Source: Streptomyces catenulae (lineage in GTDB: Bacteria > Actinomycetota > Actinomycetes > Streptomycetales > Streptomycetaceae). From it: a DNA stretch of 64,000 nt. Below are positions 27,541 through 36,972 of this stretch, piece by piece; position 1 is the stretch's first letter; every line of letters begins with the position of its first letter. The position numbers and the translations under genes were made by a program. The DNA lies in assembly GCF_000718015.1 (NCBI RefSeq), contig NZ_JODY01000007.1, positions 199,844 through 263,843 of the forward strand, given 5' to 3'. Below the pieces are notes generated by a model. It saw only the letters and a list, made by a program, of their open reading frames with translations. It was not told the DNA's origin and made no database searches.

Positions 27541-28236
27541 ATGGCGAGGAAGGCAAACACAGACGGCGCTGCCGGCGCCGGCACCACCGGGCGGCTGAAG
27601 CAGATCGCCCAGACCTACAAGATGACCCGTCGGGTCGACTCCAAGGTCGGTCTTGTCGTCGCTGGCGTGGGCATCGTCGTGTTCGGCGTACTCCTCGGCA
27701 TCGGCTTCGCGATCGGCCACCCCGTCTACGGGGGCATCCTGGGCTTCGTCCTGGCCTTCCTGGCGATGGCGATCGTCTTCGGGCGCCGCGCGGAGCGGGC
27801 GGCCTTCGGGCAGATGGAGGGCCAGCCGGGCGCGGCCGCCGCGGTGCTGGAGAACGTCCGCGGCTGGACGGTCACGCCCGCGGTGGCGATGAACCGCAGC
27901 CAGGACGTGGTGCACCGCGCCGTCGGCAAGGCGGGCATCGTCCTGGTCGGCGAGGGCAACCCGAACCGGCTGCGCGGCCTGCTGGCCGCCGAGAAGAAGC
28001 GGATGGCGCGTACGGTCGCCGACGCCCCGGTCCACGACTTCGTGATCGGCGAGGGCGAGGGCGAGGTGCCGCTGAAGAAGCTCCGCACCCGGCTGATGAA
28101 GCTGCCCCGGGTGCTGCCCGGCGCGCAGGTCACCGCCGTCAACGACCGGCTGCGCGCGCTCGGCGACCTGATGAGCAACATGCCGGTGCCGAAGGGCCCC
28201 ATGAACATGCGGCCGCCGCGCGGCAAGATGCGCTGA
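27541..28236 (+). CDS. DUF4191 membrane protein
   Basis: 231 residues with two adjacent membrane helices at about 38-58 and 61-80 (LVVAGVGIVVFGVLLGIGFA and GGILGFVLAFLAMAIVFG), preceded by a basic N-terminal tail and followed by a 140-residue cytoplasmic domain (RRAERAAFGQMEGQPGAAAAVLENV onward). This is the layout of DUF4191, an actinobacterial family of unknown function often found by lipA and glnA. The tail ends with a basic PRGKMR. ATG 27541 has no ribosome binding site but has a -10 box close by. A hairpin terminator follows it. Confidence 0.88.
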   Translation: MARKANTDGAAGAGTTGRLKQIAQTYKMTRRVDSKVGLVVAGVGIVVFGVLLGIGFAIGHPVYGGILGFVLAFLAMAIVFGRRAERAAFGQMEGQPGAAAAVLENVRGWTVTPAVAMNRSQDVVHRAVGKAGIVLVGEGNPNRLRGLLAAEKKRMARTVADAPVHDFVIGEGEGEVPLKKLRTRLMKLPRVLPGAQVTAVNDRLRALGDLMSNMPVPKGPMNMRPPRGKMR

Positions 28237-28268
28237 CGCGTCCCGGCCCGCCTCCCCACCGACCACGA

Positions 28269-28298
28269 CGCCCCGGAGCCCGCGAAGGCTCCGGGGCG
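28269..28298. terminator. terminator after the DUF4191 gene
   Basis: 12-bp perfect stem CGCCCCGGAGCC/GGCTCCGGGGCG with a 6-nt loop (CGCGAA), 32 bases after the stop codon and before the convergent RDD gene. It can serve both strands. Confidence 0.8.
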
Positions 28299-28385
28299 TT
28301 CCGTATGGGGCGGGCGGTCACCCAGCGTGCGGACACCGCCGCCGTTTCGTATACGCGTGCGGGCCGTACGCCGTCCGCCGCGGGC

Positions 28386-28853
28386 TCAGATGCGGACCTG
28401 CACCGCGCGGCTGAGGCGGTCGTGGAGTCCGCGTCCGTCGCGGTCCCAGATGACGGCGGGGATCACGATCACCAGCAGCACGGTGCGGAGCACCACCCGC
28501 GGCAGCGAGAGGCGGCCACCGCCCTCGGCGACCACCCGCAGCCCCAGCAGCCGCTTGCCGGGGGTGAACCCGACGGTGCCGACGGTCAGGATGCTCAGGA
28601 CGGCGAAGACGACCAGCGCCCAGTTGCTCGCCGACTGCGCGCGACCGCCGCTGAGCAGCCCGTACGCGATGAGCATGCAGAGCGCCCAGTCGATGAAGAG
28701 GGCGGCGAAGCGGCGGCCCGGACGGGCGATGGAGCCCGGTCCCTCCTCCGGCAGACCGAGCTGCGCCCCGCGGTGCCCGAACTCGACACCCATGTCCTCG
28801 GCGGCCGCGCGGGGGCCGGAGATCCACGATCCGATTGCTTGCCTGTTGTCCAC
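28386..28853 (-). CDS. RDD family membrane protein
   Basis: 155 residues. The RDD signature is present as RFAALFIDWALCMLIAYGLL (with the Arg and Asp) and GFTPGKRLLGLRV, with three hydrophobic segments at about 62-82, 92-113 and 131-145. The function of the family is not settled; some members affect ion transport. GTG 28853 gives VDNRQAIGSWISGPRAAA, preceded by TACCGT 6 nt upstream and no ribosome binding site, so it may be leaderless. Starting at 28922 would add Arg-rich sequence. It is divergent to glnA. Confidence 0.85.
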   Translation of the reverse strand: MDNRQAIGSWISGPRAAAEDMGVEFGHRGAQLGLPEEGPGSIARPGRRFAALFIDWALCMLIAYGLLSGGRAQSASNWALVVFAVLSILTVGTVGFTPGKRLLGLRVVAEGGGRLSLPRVVLRTVLLVIVIPAVIWDRDGRGLHDRLSRAVQVRI

Positions 28854-28961
28854 CCGACCACGGTACTGCGCGCGTGTCCGTTTCCCGGCCGAGGGGCGCC
28901 GCCGAGGGGCCGGATACGCCATGACCAGGCATGATCGAAGGTGAGACAGGCCGCTTCCCGG

Positions 28962-28999
28962 TTAACCGCGACGAAACAAATGGGTCATGCCCGGGAAAT
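28962..28999 (+). promoter_or_regulatory. GlnR box upstream of glnA
   Basis: Four 5-base elements separated by exactly 6 bases: TTAAC (28962), GAAAC (28973), GTCAT (28984) and GAAAT (28995). This fits the Streptomyces GlnR consensus gTnAC-n6-GaAAC repeated twice, with minor changes in the second pair. It lies 100 bases before the glnA start, where the glnA promoter is expected, so nitrogen control of glnA by GlnR is likely. Confidence 0.85.
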
Positions 29000-29100
29000 C
29001 ACGGCTGCCTATGGTCGGGCAAGCGCGCCACTGAAGAGGGTCGCGCTCCGTGCATCAGCCCCGCGTCCGCCGACCGGTGACCGGGCCAGAAGGAGTAGGG

Positions 29101-30510
<1,410 letters not shown>

Positions 30511-30555
30511 GGGCGGGGTCGGGTGGCCCCACCTGACCCACCCACCACGCTCGAC

Positions 30556-30602
30556 AGCCCGGGCCGTCACCTCCTTTCGAGAGGTGACGGCCCGGGCTTT
30601 TT
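30556..30602 (+). terminator. strong terminator after glnA
   Basis: Perfect 18-bp stem (30556-30573 with 30581-30598), 7-nt loop and five T residues at the end. It is the most canonical rho-independent terminator in the window. Confidence 0.95.
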
Positions 30603-31506
30603 GCATGGGCCGATCACGGGAGTTGCACCTTCGTACGCCTTACCGGCTCCGCGGCAGACCATCGGGGCCCTTTCGCGGGGTGGGCGGTCGACATGTGCGA
30701 GGCGACGGAAGGCGGTTGATCCGCCACAATGCGGACAACTCGGCTCGCGTCACGGTGGTGCGGGCGGTTGATGCGCCTTTGCGCCTGTCGGCGGCGACAC
30801 CGTGGAAGCAGCCCTGTGTGAATTCCTGGCCCATGGCTTCTTCGACAGTGCACTGACCCCGGGCGGATGCGATCCGATCGCCCTCTCGTCACTCAGTCCG
30901 TCTCGGCGATCACACCGCACTCCTGAATCGCCACGGGACATATTTGTACGACTGCGACGCGGAGGAGACCAGGGGAATTTCATCGAGCAGGGTTATGCGT
31001 CACGTCCCTTCACGGAAAGGCGTTGGCGGTAACAGCTTTTCCGGCCCTGCGGACCTTCGCGCACTACGCACGGGACCTGACGGCACTCCGCCACCCGGAA
31101 CGACTCCTGGAAGGAATTCCTGGAAGAGCGCGACCAGAGGCAGCGAGTGGATACCCACCCGACCCTGGCCACTTCGTTGCACGCGGCAGGGAAGCTCACC
31201 CCGGGGCGACCGACCACTCACACCCGAGCTTCCCTTCGCCTCTCCGCCAGTCTGCGGACGGCCACCGGAAGGGGTCGGCAGACTCGTTGAGTAACGGCTT
31301 ACAGCGCCGATCCACCAGCGAGGTCGGGGGCTCTTCGCTGGCTACAGGGGCATGAAAGTCCTGGCATATTCCATAGGCAATCCATAACTTTCAACAACGG
31401 CAAATCTCCTGTACGTTGACCTCCCCGCCGGAAGATCATCGGAAGATTTCCTACTTCCGCTCCCGGCGTACCCCTCAAGCAGTCGAGATCGAAAGATATT
31501 TCACCC
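30603..31506. other. about 900 bases without a convincing gene
   Basis: Base use is less GC-rich and lacks the strong third-position bias seen in every real gene here. Short open frames exist on both strands (for example 30802-31032 and 30944-31294, plus strand), but none has a ribosome binding site, a recognisable domain or coding-type bias, and they overlap each other. I read it as a long non-coding or decayed stretch after the conserved core. Confidence 0.55.
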
Positions 31507-31626
31507 TTGAAGTACATACTTCGTCGCGCCACCGCAGTGGCGCTGTTCGGCATCATCGCTCTCGCCGTCGTCCCGGGCCAGGTGATGTGGCTGACCGGGC
31601 ACAAGCAGGAGCAGGTGGCGGCCTAG
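31507..31626 (+). CDS. candidate 39-residue membrane peptide
   Basis: TTG-initiated frame of 39 residues not open before other starts: a basic N-terminus (KYILRRATAVALF), a hydrophobic span of about 20 residues (VALFGIIALAVVPGQVMWL) and a polar tail (TGHKQEQVAA). The span fits one membrane helix or an uncleaved signal. Its TAG overlaps, through the CTAG palindrome, the stop codon of the convergent SARP gene. GAAAG about 14 nt upstream is a weak ribosome binding site and TTG is rare, so it could be chance. I do not recognise a family. Confidence 0.35.
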   Translation: MKYILRRATAVALFGIIALAVVPGQVMWLTGHKQEQVAA

Positions 31627-34600
31627 GCGCCGTCGGCCAGGGGCTCTCGGTGGTGTGGTGCCGGTCCGGGGGTCGGTGTCTGTCGGCGGCCGAGGAGGTG
31701 GCGCAGGGTGTCCGCCTCGCCTCGGGCGCCCAGGCGGTGGAAGAGCATCAGGGCCCGCTCCGCGTAGGAGCGGGCCGTTTCCTTGTCGTGGAGTTGCAGG
31801 TGGGTGCGGGCGATTCCGGCCAGGGCGTCGGCGATGCCGCGGCGGAGGTCGAAGTCCTCGGCGAGGCGGCGGGCGCGGTCGTAGGTTTCCAGGGCCGTAG
31901 CGGACTCCCCGGCCAGGCGGTGGGCGTCGGCCCGGCCCACCATGGCGCGTTGCCGCTCGTAGACGTTGCCGAGGCGCAGGGCCAGCTCCTCCGCGGTGCG
32001 CAGGTGGCGCATCGCCTCCTCCGTGCGACCGGCCGCGGCGTGTGTCCGGCCCAGTCCGATCAGGGAGTTCAGCTCTCCGACGGCGTCGCCGCGGGCGCGG
32101 TTGCGGGACAGGGCCCGGCGGAAGAACGCCTGGGCCTGATCGAGTCGGTTCATACCGAGGTGGACGTCGCCCAGGTTGTTGTCGAGGATCGTGGCCTCCC
32201 GCGCGCCACCGAACCTCCGGACCAGCTTCAGGGACTGTTCGTAGTGGTGTAGCGCCTGTTCCCGCCGCCCCTCGTGGAAGTGGATCTCGCCCATGTTGTT
32301 GAGGGCTTTGGCCTGACCGTGCAGATCCCCGAGTCCGCTCTGGATGTGCAGCATCTCGACGAAGCAGCGCATCGCCCGCGGATAGTCGGCGCCGAAGATC
32401 AGTCCGGCGCCCTGGACGTTGAGGCTCTCGGCCACGCCGTACCGGTCGCCGGTCACCCGGTACAGCTCCCGCGCCCGTTCCAGCGCGTCTCCGCAGGCGT
32501 CACTGCGACCGGCCGCCAGATGGGCCCGGCCGGTCTGCAGGGAGGCGTCGGCGCGCCCCTGGTCGTCGCCGAGGGTCTCGAAGAGCGCGTACGCCTCGGA
32601 GGCGCAGCTCAGGGCCTGTACGGAGTCCGACTGGGCCAGGACGTCGGCGCGGGCCACCAGGGAACGGGCCAGGGTGGCGCGGTCGTCGGTGCCCCGGAGC
32701 GCGGTGACGGCGACGGCGAGCAGTTCGGCCGCTGCCTCGCCGATGCCCCACAGCTTGAGGGAGTGGAGGAGGGCGAGCGGGAACAGGGTGGCGAACTCCG
32801 GGAATTCGGCGGCCGCGGTGCGGGCCGCGGCCAGGAGGTTGGCGCGCTCCACGGTGAGCCAGACGGCGGCGCGGTCGGCGGCACCGTCGCCGGTGGCGGC
32901 GAAGTCCGGCGCGTAGGGGGACTCCCGGTCCAGGGCGAGGGACCACCGCCGTCCCGGGTGGGCGGCGCGTTCCGCGCGGTCGGCGGCGGTCAGGTAGTAC
33001 GAGAGGAGCCCGCCCATCGCCTGGCGGCGCGCGTAGCGGGGGACCTCCATGCGGCACATGCGGCGGCCGAACGCCCGGGAGAGGTCGTGGAGTTGGTAGC
33101 GGTCGCGGATGGGTTCCTCGATGAGGTGCCGGTCCAGCAGCTCCTCCGCGGCGCGGCGGATCTCGTCCGGCGGCGCGGTGCACAGGGCGGCCGCCGCGTC
33201 GACGGTGATGTCCGGGCCCGGGTGGAGCGCCGCGTACCGGAAGAGCCGCCGGGCCGCGGGGCGGAGGTCGGCGAAGGAGAGCTGGAAGGCCGCGGTGACG
33301 CGTTCGCCGATCTCGTCGAGGGGGTCGTCGGCGTGGGCCAGGCGTCCGGCGACGTACTCCAGGTCCCAGGTGTCGCGGTGGCGTAATCGCCCGGCGAGGA
33401 GCTGCAGGGTGAGCGGGTGGCCGCCGAAGATCCGCAGGATGCGGCGGAGCGCGGCGTCCGAGGAGCGGCCACGGCCGGCGACCCGGGTGAAGAGCGCGGA
33501 CGCCTCGGAGAGCGAGAGTTCGTGGAGCAGCAGGGAGGTGGCGCTGTGCAGTTCGGTCAGGCGGTTGCGGCTGGCCACGATCGCCCGGCAGCTCGCGGCG
33601 CCGGGGAGCAGCGGGAGGATCTGGTCGGCGTCCCGGGCGTTGTCCAGCACGACCAGCACCCGGCGGTGGGCGGTCCACTCCCGCCAGCAGGCCACCCGTT
33701 CGTCGAAGGTGTCCGGGAGCGGATCGGGGACACCGGCGCTGTGCAGGAGGAAGGTGAGCGCCTCGGCGGGCTCGTACGCGGGCTGGTCGCTGTAGGCGCG
33801 CAGGTCGACGTAGAGCAGGCCGTCGGGGTAGCTGGTGCGCAGGCGGTGGGCGGCGTGGACGACGAGGGCGGTCTTGCCGACGCCGGGCATGCCGTGGACG
33901 ACGGTCAGCGGCAGCGCGGTGGTGTGGCCCTCGGGCGGCGGGGTGGCGAGCAGGGTGCGCAGTTCGCCGGTGCGGCCGGTGAAGTCCTTGGTGTCGCGGG
34001 GCAGGGTGCTGCTCCCCCCGGTGCGCGGCGGTGCGCCGGGGGTCTGTCCGAGGCGGGCGGTGGGGGGCGCGGGCGGCGGAGGCGGCGCGTCCAGCGTGGC
34101 GTCCTGCGCGAGGATGCGGCGTTGCAGGGTCCGCAGGTCGGCCCCGGGGTCGATGCCGAGCTGGTCGTGGAGGTGGCGCCGGGTGGCGGCGTACAGCTCC
34201 AGGGCCTCGCCGTCGCGGCCGGAGCGGTAGAGCGCCAGCATCAGGGCGGCGACGGCGCGCTGGGCGAGCGGGTTCTCCGCCACGAGGTCGCGGAGTTCGC
34301 CGATCAGGTCGGTGTGGCGGCCCAGTTCCAGCTCCAGGCGGATGCGTTCCTCCTGGAGGGAGCGGCGGTCCTCGGTGAGGCGGGCGCCCACCGCCGCGGC
34401 CCAGGCGCCGGGGAACTCGGCGAGCGGCTCGCCCCGCCACAGCGCCTGGGCACGCCGCAGATGGGCGACGGCTGCCTCCCGGTCCCCGTGGGCCTGGGCC
34501 GCGCGTGCCTCGGCGCGGATCCGGCGCAGACGGGAGAGGTCGACGTCGTCGGGGTCCGCGACGGTGAGCCGGTAGCGGCGCGGGGAGACCAGGTCGATAC

Positions 34601-34853
34601 GGGCCCGGTCGCCGACCGTTCTGGTGAGGGTGGTGCGTAGCCGCGACAGATAGCTCTGCAAGGTGGCCACGGGAGAGTCCAGGGTCTCGTCCTCCTCGCC
34701 CCAGACGCGGTCCAGCAGTGTCTCGACGCCCACCGGCTCGCCCTGCGCGTACAGCAGGGAGGCGAGCACATGGCGCGCCTTGGGTGAGCCGATCGGCCAC
34801 TGGCGGCCGTCGTGCCACAGTTCGAGCGGCCCCAGCAACAGAAGTTCCACCAT
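31623..34853 (-). CDS. AfsR-like SARP regulator with NB-ARC and TPR domains
   Basis: 1076 residues. Domains in order: OmpR-type winged helix (about 1-95: LLLLGPLELW, then KARHVLASLLYAQG), bacterial transcriptional activation domain (100-250), Pro-rich linker, NB-ARC NTPase (about 285-560: VVHGMPGVGKTALVV as Walker A, RVLVVLDNARDADQILPLLPG as Walker B, FGGHPLTLQLLAGRL), then tetratricopeptide repeats to the end. This is the AfsR plan of Streptomyces regulators of antibiotic production. ATG 34853 follows AGGGGGCG. It is divergent to the GT-B-like gene at 35189. Its target genes are unknown; nothing here is a recognised biosynthetic cluster. Confidence 0.93.
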   Translation of the reverse strand: MVELLLLGPLELWHDGRQWPIGSPKARHVLASLLYAQGEPVGVETLLDRVWGEEDETLDSPVATLQSYLSRLRTTLTRTVGDRARIDLVSPRRYRLTVADPDDVDLSRLRRIRAEARAAQAHGDREAAVAHLRRAQALWRGEPLAEFPGAWAAAVGARLTEDRRSLQEERIRLELELGRHTDLIGELRDLVAENPLAQRAVAALMLALYRSGRDGEALELYAATRRHLHDQLGIDPGADLRTLQRRILAQDATLDAPPPPPAPPTARLGQTPGAPPRTGGSSTLPRDTKDFTGRTGELRTLLATPPPEGHTTALPLTVVHGMPGVGKTALVVHAAHRLRTSYPDGLLYVDLRAYSDQPAYEPAEALTFLLHSAGVPDPLPDTFDERVACWREWTAHRRVLVVLDNARDADQILPLLPGAASCRAIVASRNRLTELHSATSLLLHELSLSEASALFTRVAGRGRSSDAALRRILRIFGGHPLTLQLLAGRLRHRDTWDLEYVAGRLAHADDPLDEIGERVTAAFQLSFADLRPAARRLFRYAALHPGPDITVDAAAALCTAPPDEIRRAAEELLDRHLIEEPIRDRYQLHDLSRAFGRRMCRMEVPRYARRQAMGGLLSYYLTAADRAERAAHPGRRWSLALDRESPYAPDFAATGDGAADRAAVWLTVERANLLAAARTAAAEFPEFATLFPLALLHSLKLWGIGEAAAELLAVAVTALRGTDDRATLARSLVARADVLAQSDSVQALSCASEAYALFETLGDDQGRADASLQTGRAHLAAGRSDACGDALERARELYRVTGDRYGVAESLNVQGAGLIFGADYPRAMRCFVEMLHIQSGLGDLHGQAKALNNMGEIHFHEGRREQALHHYEQSLKLVRRFGGAREATILDNNLGDVHLGMNRLDQAQAFFRRALSRNRARGDAVGELNSLIGLGRTHAAAGRTEEAMRHLRTAEELALRLGNVYERQRAMVGRADAHRLAGESATALETYDRARRLAEDFDLRRGIADALAGIARTHLQLHDKETARSYAERALMLFHRLGARGEADTLRHLLGRRQTPTPGPAPHHREPLADGA

Positions 34854-35188
34854 CGCCCCCTGATGGTTCGCCTTCCCACCCCCGCCCGGAGGTCACCGGG
34901 CACCTGGGCAAGGCTCTTCTCACTGTTGCCCGGTGCCGGGGGGACCGGAGGGGGCGGGCAGGGGCGCACCGTCGCGCCAGGGGCGCACGTGCCGAGGGCA
35001 GCTTCCGCACCCGCTCCGACCGGCGGCTCAGGGACCGTACAGGGATTCTGCAGGCCCGGCGACAGGTCTCCCCCGCACAGTGGGCACCGCGGCGGAAGGG
35101 GTCGCACACGCGGGACCGGCCGAGGGGGCGGGCACCGCGGTCACATCGCAGGGAGCGGCCGATCGGGCCGGAACATGGGGGAGTTCGG
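34854..35188. other. 335-base divergent region between SARP and GT-B-like genes
   Basis: No gene seen. A near-perfect inverted repeat at 34901-34935 (CACCTGGGCAA with TTGCCCGGTG, one extra base) lies 50 bases upstream of the SARP start and may be an operator or leader hairpin. Promoter elements are not clear. Confidence 0.45.
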
Positions 35189-36454
35189 ATGAGTGTGACG
35201 GTATCGGGGTTCGAGTGGCGGCATGTGCCGCTGCGGTTGGACGTCGAACGGTGGGCCACCCGCCGGGTCCGTAAGAAGATTCTCGCGGTGGTGCACACGG
35301 TCACCGCGGGGCAGCGGCTGCTGGACGCGGTGCAGTTGCTCGCCGGGGACCCGCGGCTACAGGTGATCTTCACGGTCGCGCCCGACGTCTTCGGCCACGG
35401 CGTGGACGCCTTCCTGGAGGGCACCCGGGCGCTGGTGCTGCCCTGGGCGCAGGCCGTGAACATCCCGTTCGACCTGGCGCTGGCGGCCAGCCACGGCAGC
35501 CTGCACGAGCTGCACGCACCGGTGATCGTGCTGCCGCACGGCGTGGGGCACAACAAGGTCGTGTCGTCGCCGACCGGGGGCGCCGCCCCGGCGGCCGGTC
35601 CGGCGGAGCGCGGGGTGTACGGGCTCAGCCGCCAGCGGCTGGTCCGGGACGGCGCGGTCATCCCGGCGGCGATCGTGCTCTCGCACGCCGAGGAGCTGGC
35701 CCGGCTCGGCCGTGAGTGCCCGGAGGCGGTCCCGGTGGCCCATGTGGTCGGGGACCCCTGCTACGACCGGATCAGGGCAAGCATGCCGTCGCGGGCGCTG
35801 TACCGGCAGGCGCTGCGGACCGGGGCGCGCCAGGAACTGCTGCTCGCCTGCTCCACCTGGGGGCCGCAGTCGCTGCTGGGCGAGGAGTGGGAGCTGCTGG
35901 AACGGCTGGCGGCGGATCTTCCGCGGGAGGAGTACAGCATCGCGCTGATGCTGCACCCGAACGTCTGGAACGCCCACGGGGAGTGGCAGATCAAGAGCTG
36001 GCTGACCCGGCTCGGGCGCGCCGGGGTGCAGGTCATCAGCCAGTACTCGGACTGGTGCGGCGCGGTCGTCGCGTCCGACATCATCGTCGGCGACCACGGC
36101 TCGGCCGCCCTGTACGGGACGATGACCGGCGCCCGGGTGCTGACCACGGGCTCGGCCAAGGCGGAGCTGGACCCGGGCTCCCCCATGGCCGAACTGCGGT
36201 CCTTCGCGCCGCGGTTGCGGGCCGACCGTCCGCTGCGGCGGCAGCTGCGCGCCCCAGCCGCGGCGGCCCGGCCGGAGCTGTACGCCCGGGTGGCCGCCCG
36301 GCTCACGTCGGAGCCCGGACGGTTCGCCCGCCGGATGCGGTCGCTGATCTACCGGACGCTGCGGCTGCGGGCACCGGCCGCGCGGCTGGTGCAGGAGACG
36401 GCGTCGCAACCGGTCACCCTGGACTTCCGGGTACCGGGCGGGGCGGAGACATGA
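35189..36454 (+). CDS. GT-B-like protein, CDP-glycerol glycerophosphotransferase-like
   Basis: 421 residues. It belongs to an actinobacterial family that I recall being mislabelled translation initiation factor 2 in older annotations. Features are LRLDVERWATRRVRKK, HTVTAGQRLLDAVQLL, the loop VLPHGVGHNKV, HVVGDPCYDR, MLHPNVWNAHGEWQIK and ASDIIVGDHGSAALYGT. The last resembles the SDYSS-type motif of GT-B glycosyltransferases and CDP-glycerol transferases that bind the nucleotide sugar. No membrane helix is present. GGGGAG precedes ATG 35189, and the next gene overlaps its stop (ATGA). Enzyme activity is inferred from fold-level likeness only. Confidence 0.55.
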   Translation: MSVTVSGFEWRHVPLRLDVERWATRRVRKKILAVVHTVTAGQRLLDAVQLLAGDPRLQVIFTVAPDVFGHGVDAFLEGTRALVLPWAQAVNIPFDLALAASHGSLHELHAPVIVLPHGVGHNKVVSSPTGGAAPAAGPAERGVYGLSRQRLVRDGAVIPAAIVLSHAEELARLGRECPEAVPVAHVVGDPCYDRIRASMPSRALYRQALRTGARQELLLACSTWGPQSLLGEEWELLERLAADLPREEYSIALMLHPNVWNAHGEWQIKSWLTRLGRAGVQVISQYSDWCGAVVASDIIVGDHGSAALYGTMTGARVLTTGSAKAELDPGSPMAELRSFAPRLRADRPLRRQLRAPAAAARPELYARVAARLTSEPGRFARRMRSLIYRTLRLRAPAARLVQETASQPVTLDFRVPGGAET

Positions 36455-36972
36455 CGGCGCGGTGGCTGGACCTCCACGGTCCCGGCGGGGTGCTGCGCGC
36501 CGCCGTCGAGGAGACGCCGGTGCCGGAGACCGGGACGGCGGTGCGGACCGCGGTCCGGCTCCGGCTGCCGGGCGGCGGGCGGGTGACCGATCACCATCTG
36601 CGCGTCGCGCCGCCGGCCCCGCGCCCGTGGCCGCTGCTCGCCGATGTGCTGGTGGTGCGGGACCCGGAGCGGGCCGGGGCGGCGCACCTCGCGCCCGGCG
36701 CCGCGGTGGTGGCGCTGCCGCGGGGGCCGTCGGGGTGCCGGTTGCGGTGCGGGCCGCGGCGGGACGCCTGGGTGGTGCTGGGCGCGGGGCACGCCGCCGT
36801 GGCGCCGTGGGAGGTGTGGGCCTCGCTGGCGCACGCCTGGCTGGTGGCCGGGCTGCCGGTGCGGGAGCTGGTGGCGGCGCGGGCCGCTCCGGCCGGTCAT
36901 CCGGCGGCGCCGAGCGCGCCCAACCGGGCCCGGACGGCGTCGGCGCGTTCCTTGCGGTGCACGTCGACGTAG
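36451..36972 (+). CDS. small protein translationally coupled to the GT-B-like gene
   Basis: 173 residues, starting MTARWLDLHGPGGVLRAAVE and overlapping the previous stop codon by ATGA, so coupled translation is likely. The body is beta-rich (RTAVRLRLPGGGRVTDHHLRVA; WVVLGAGHAAVAPWEVWASLAHAW) with a short hydrophobic core, ending in a basic tail. I do not recognise a domain. Its last 76 bases overlap, in the opposite direction, the 3' end of the NB-ARC/TPR gene, so the tail is unsure. It may be an accessory subunit of the upstream protein. Confidence 0.65.
   Translation: MTARWLDLHGPGGVLRAAVEETPVPETGTAVRTAVRLRLPGGGRVTDHHLRVAPPAPRPWPLLADVLVVRDPERAGAAHLAPGAAVVALPRGPSGCRLRCGPRRDAWVVLGAGHAAVAPWEVWASLAHAWLVAGLPVRELVAARAAPAGHPAAPSAPNRARTASARSLRCTST

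Noticed and set aside
30802..31294. Small plus-strand frames in the gap after glnA
   Set aside because: They overlap each other, have no ribosome binding site, no recognisable motif and no third-position bias.
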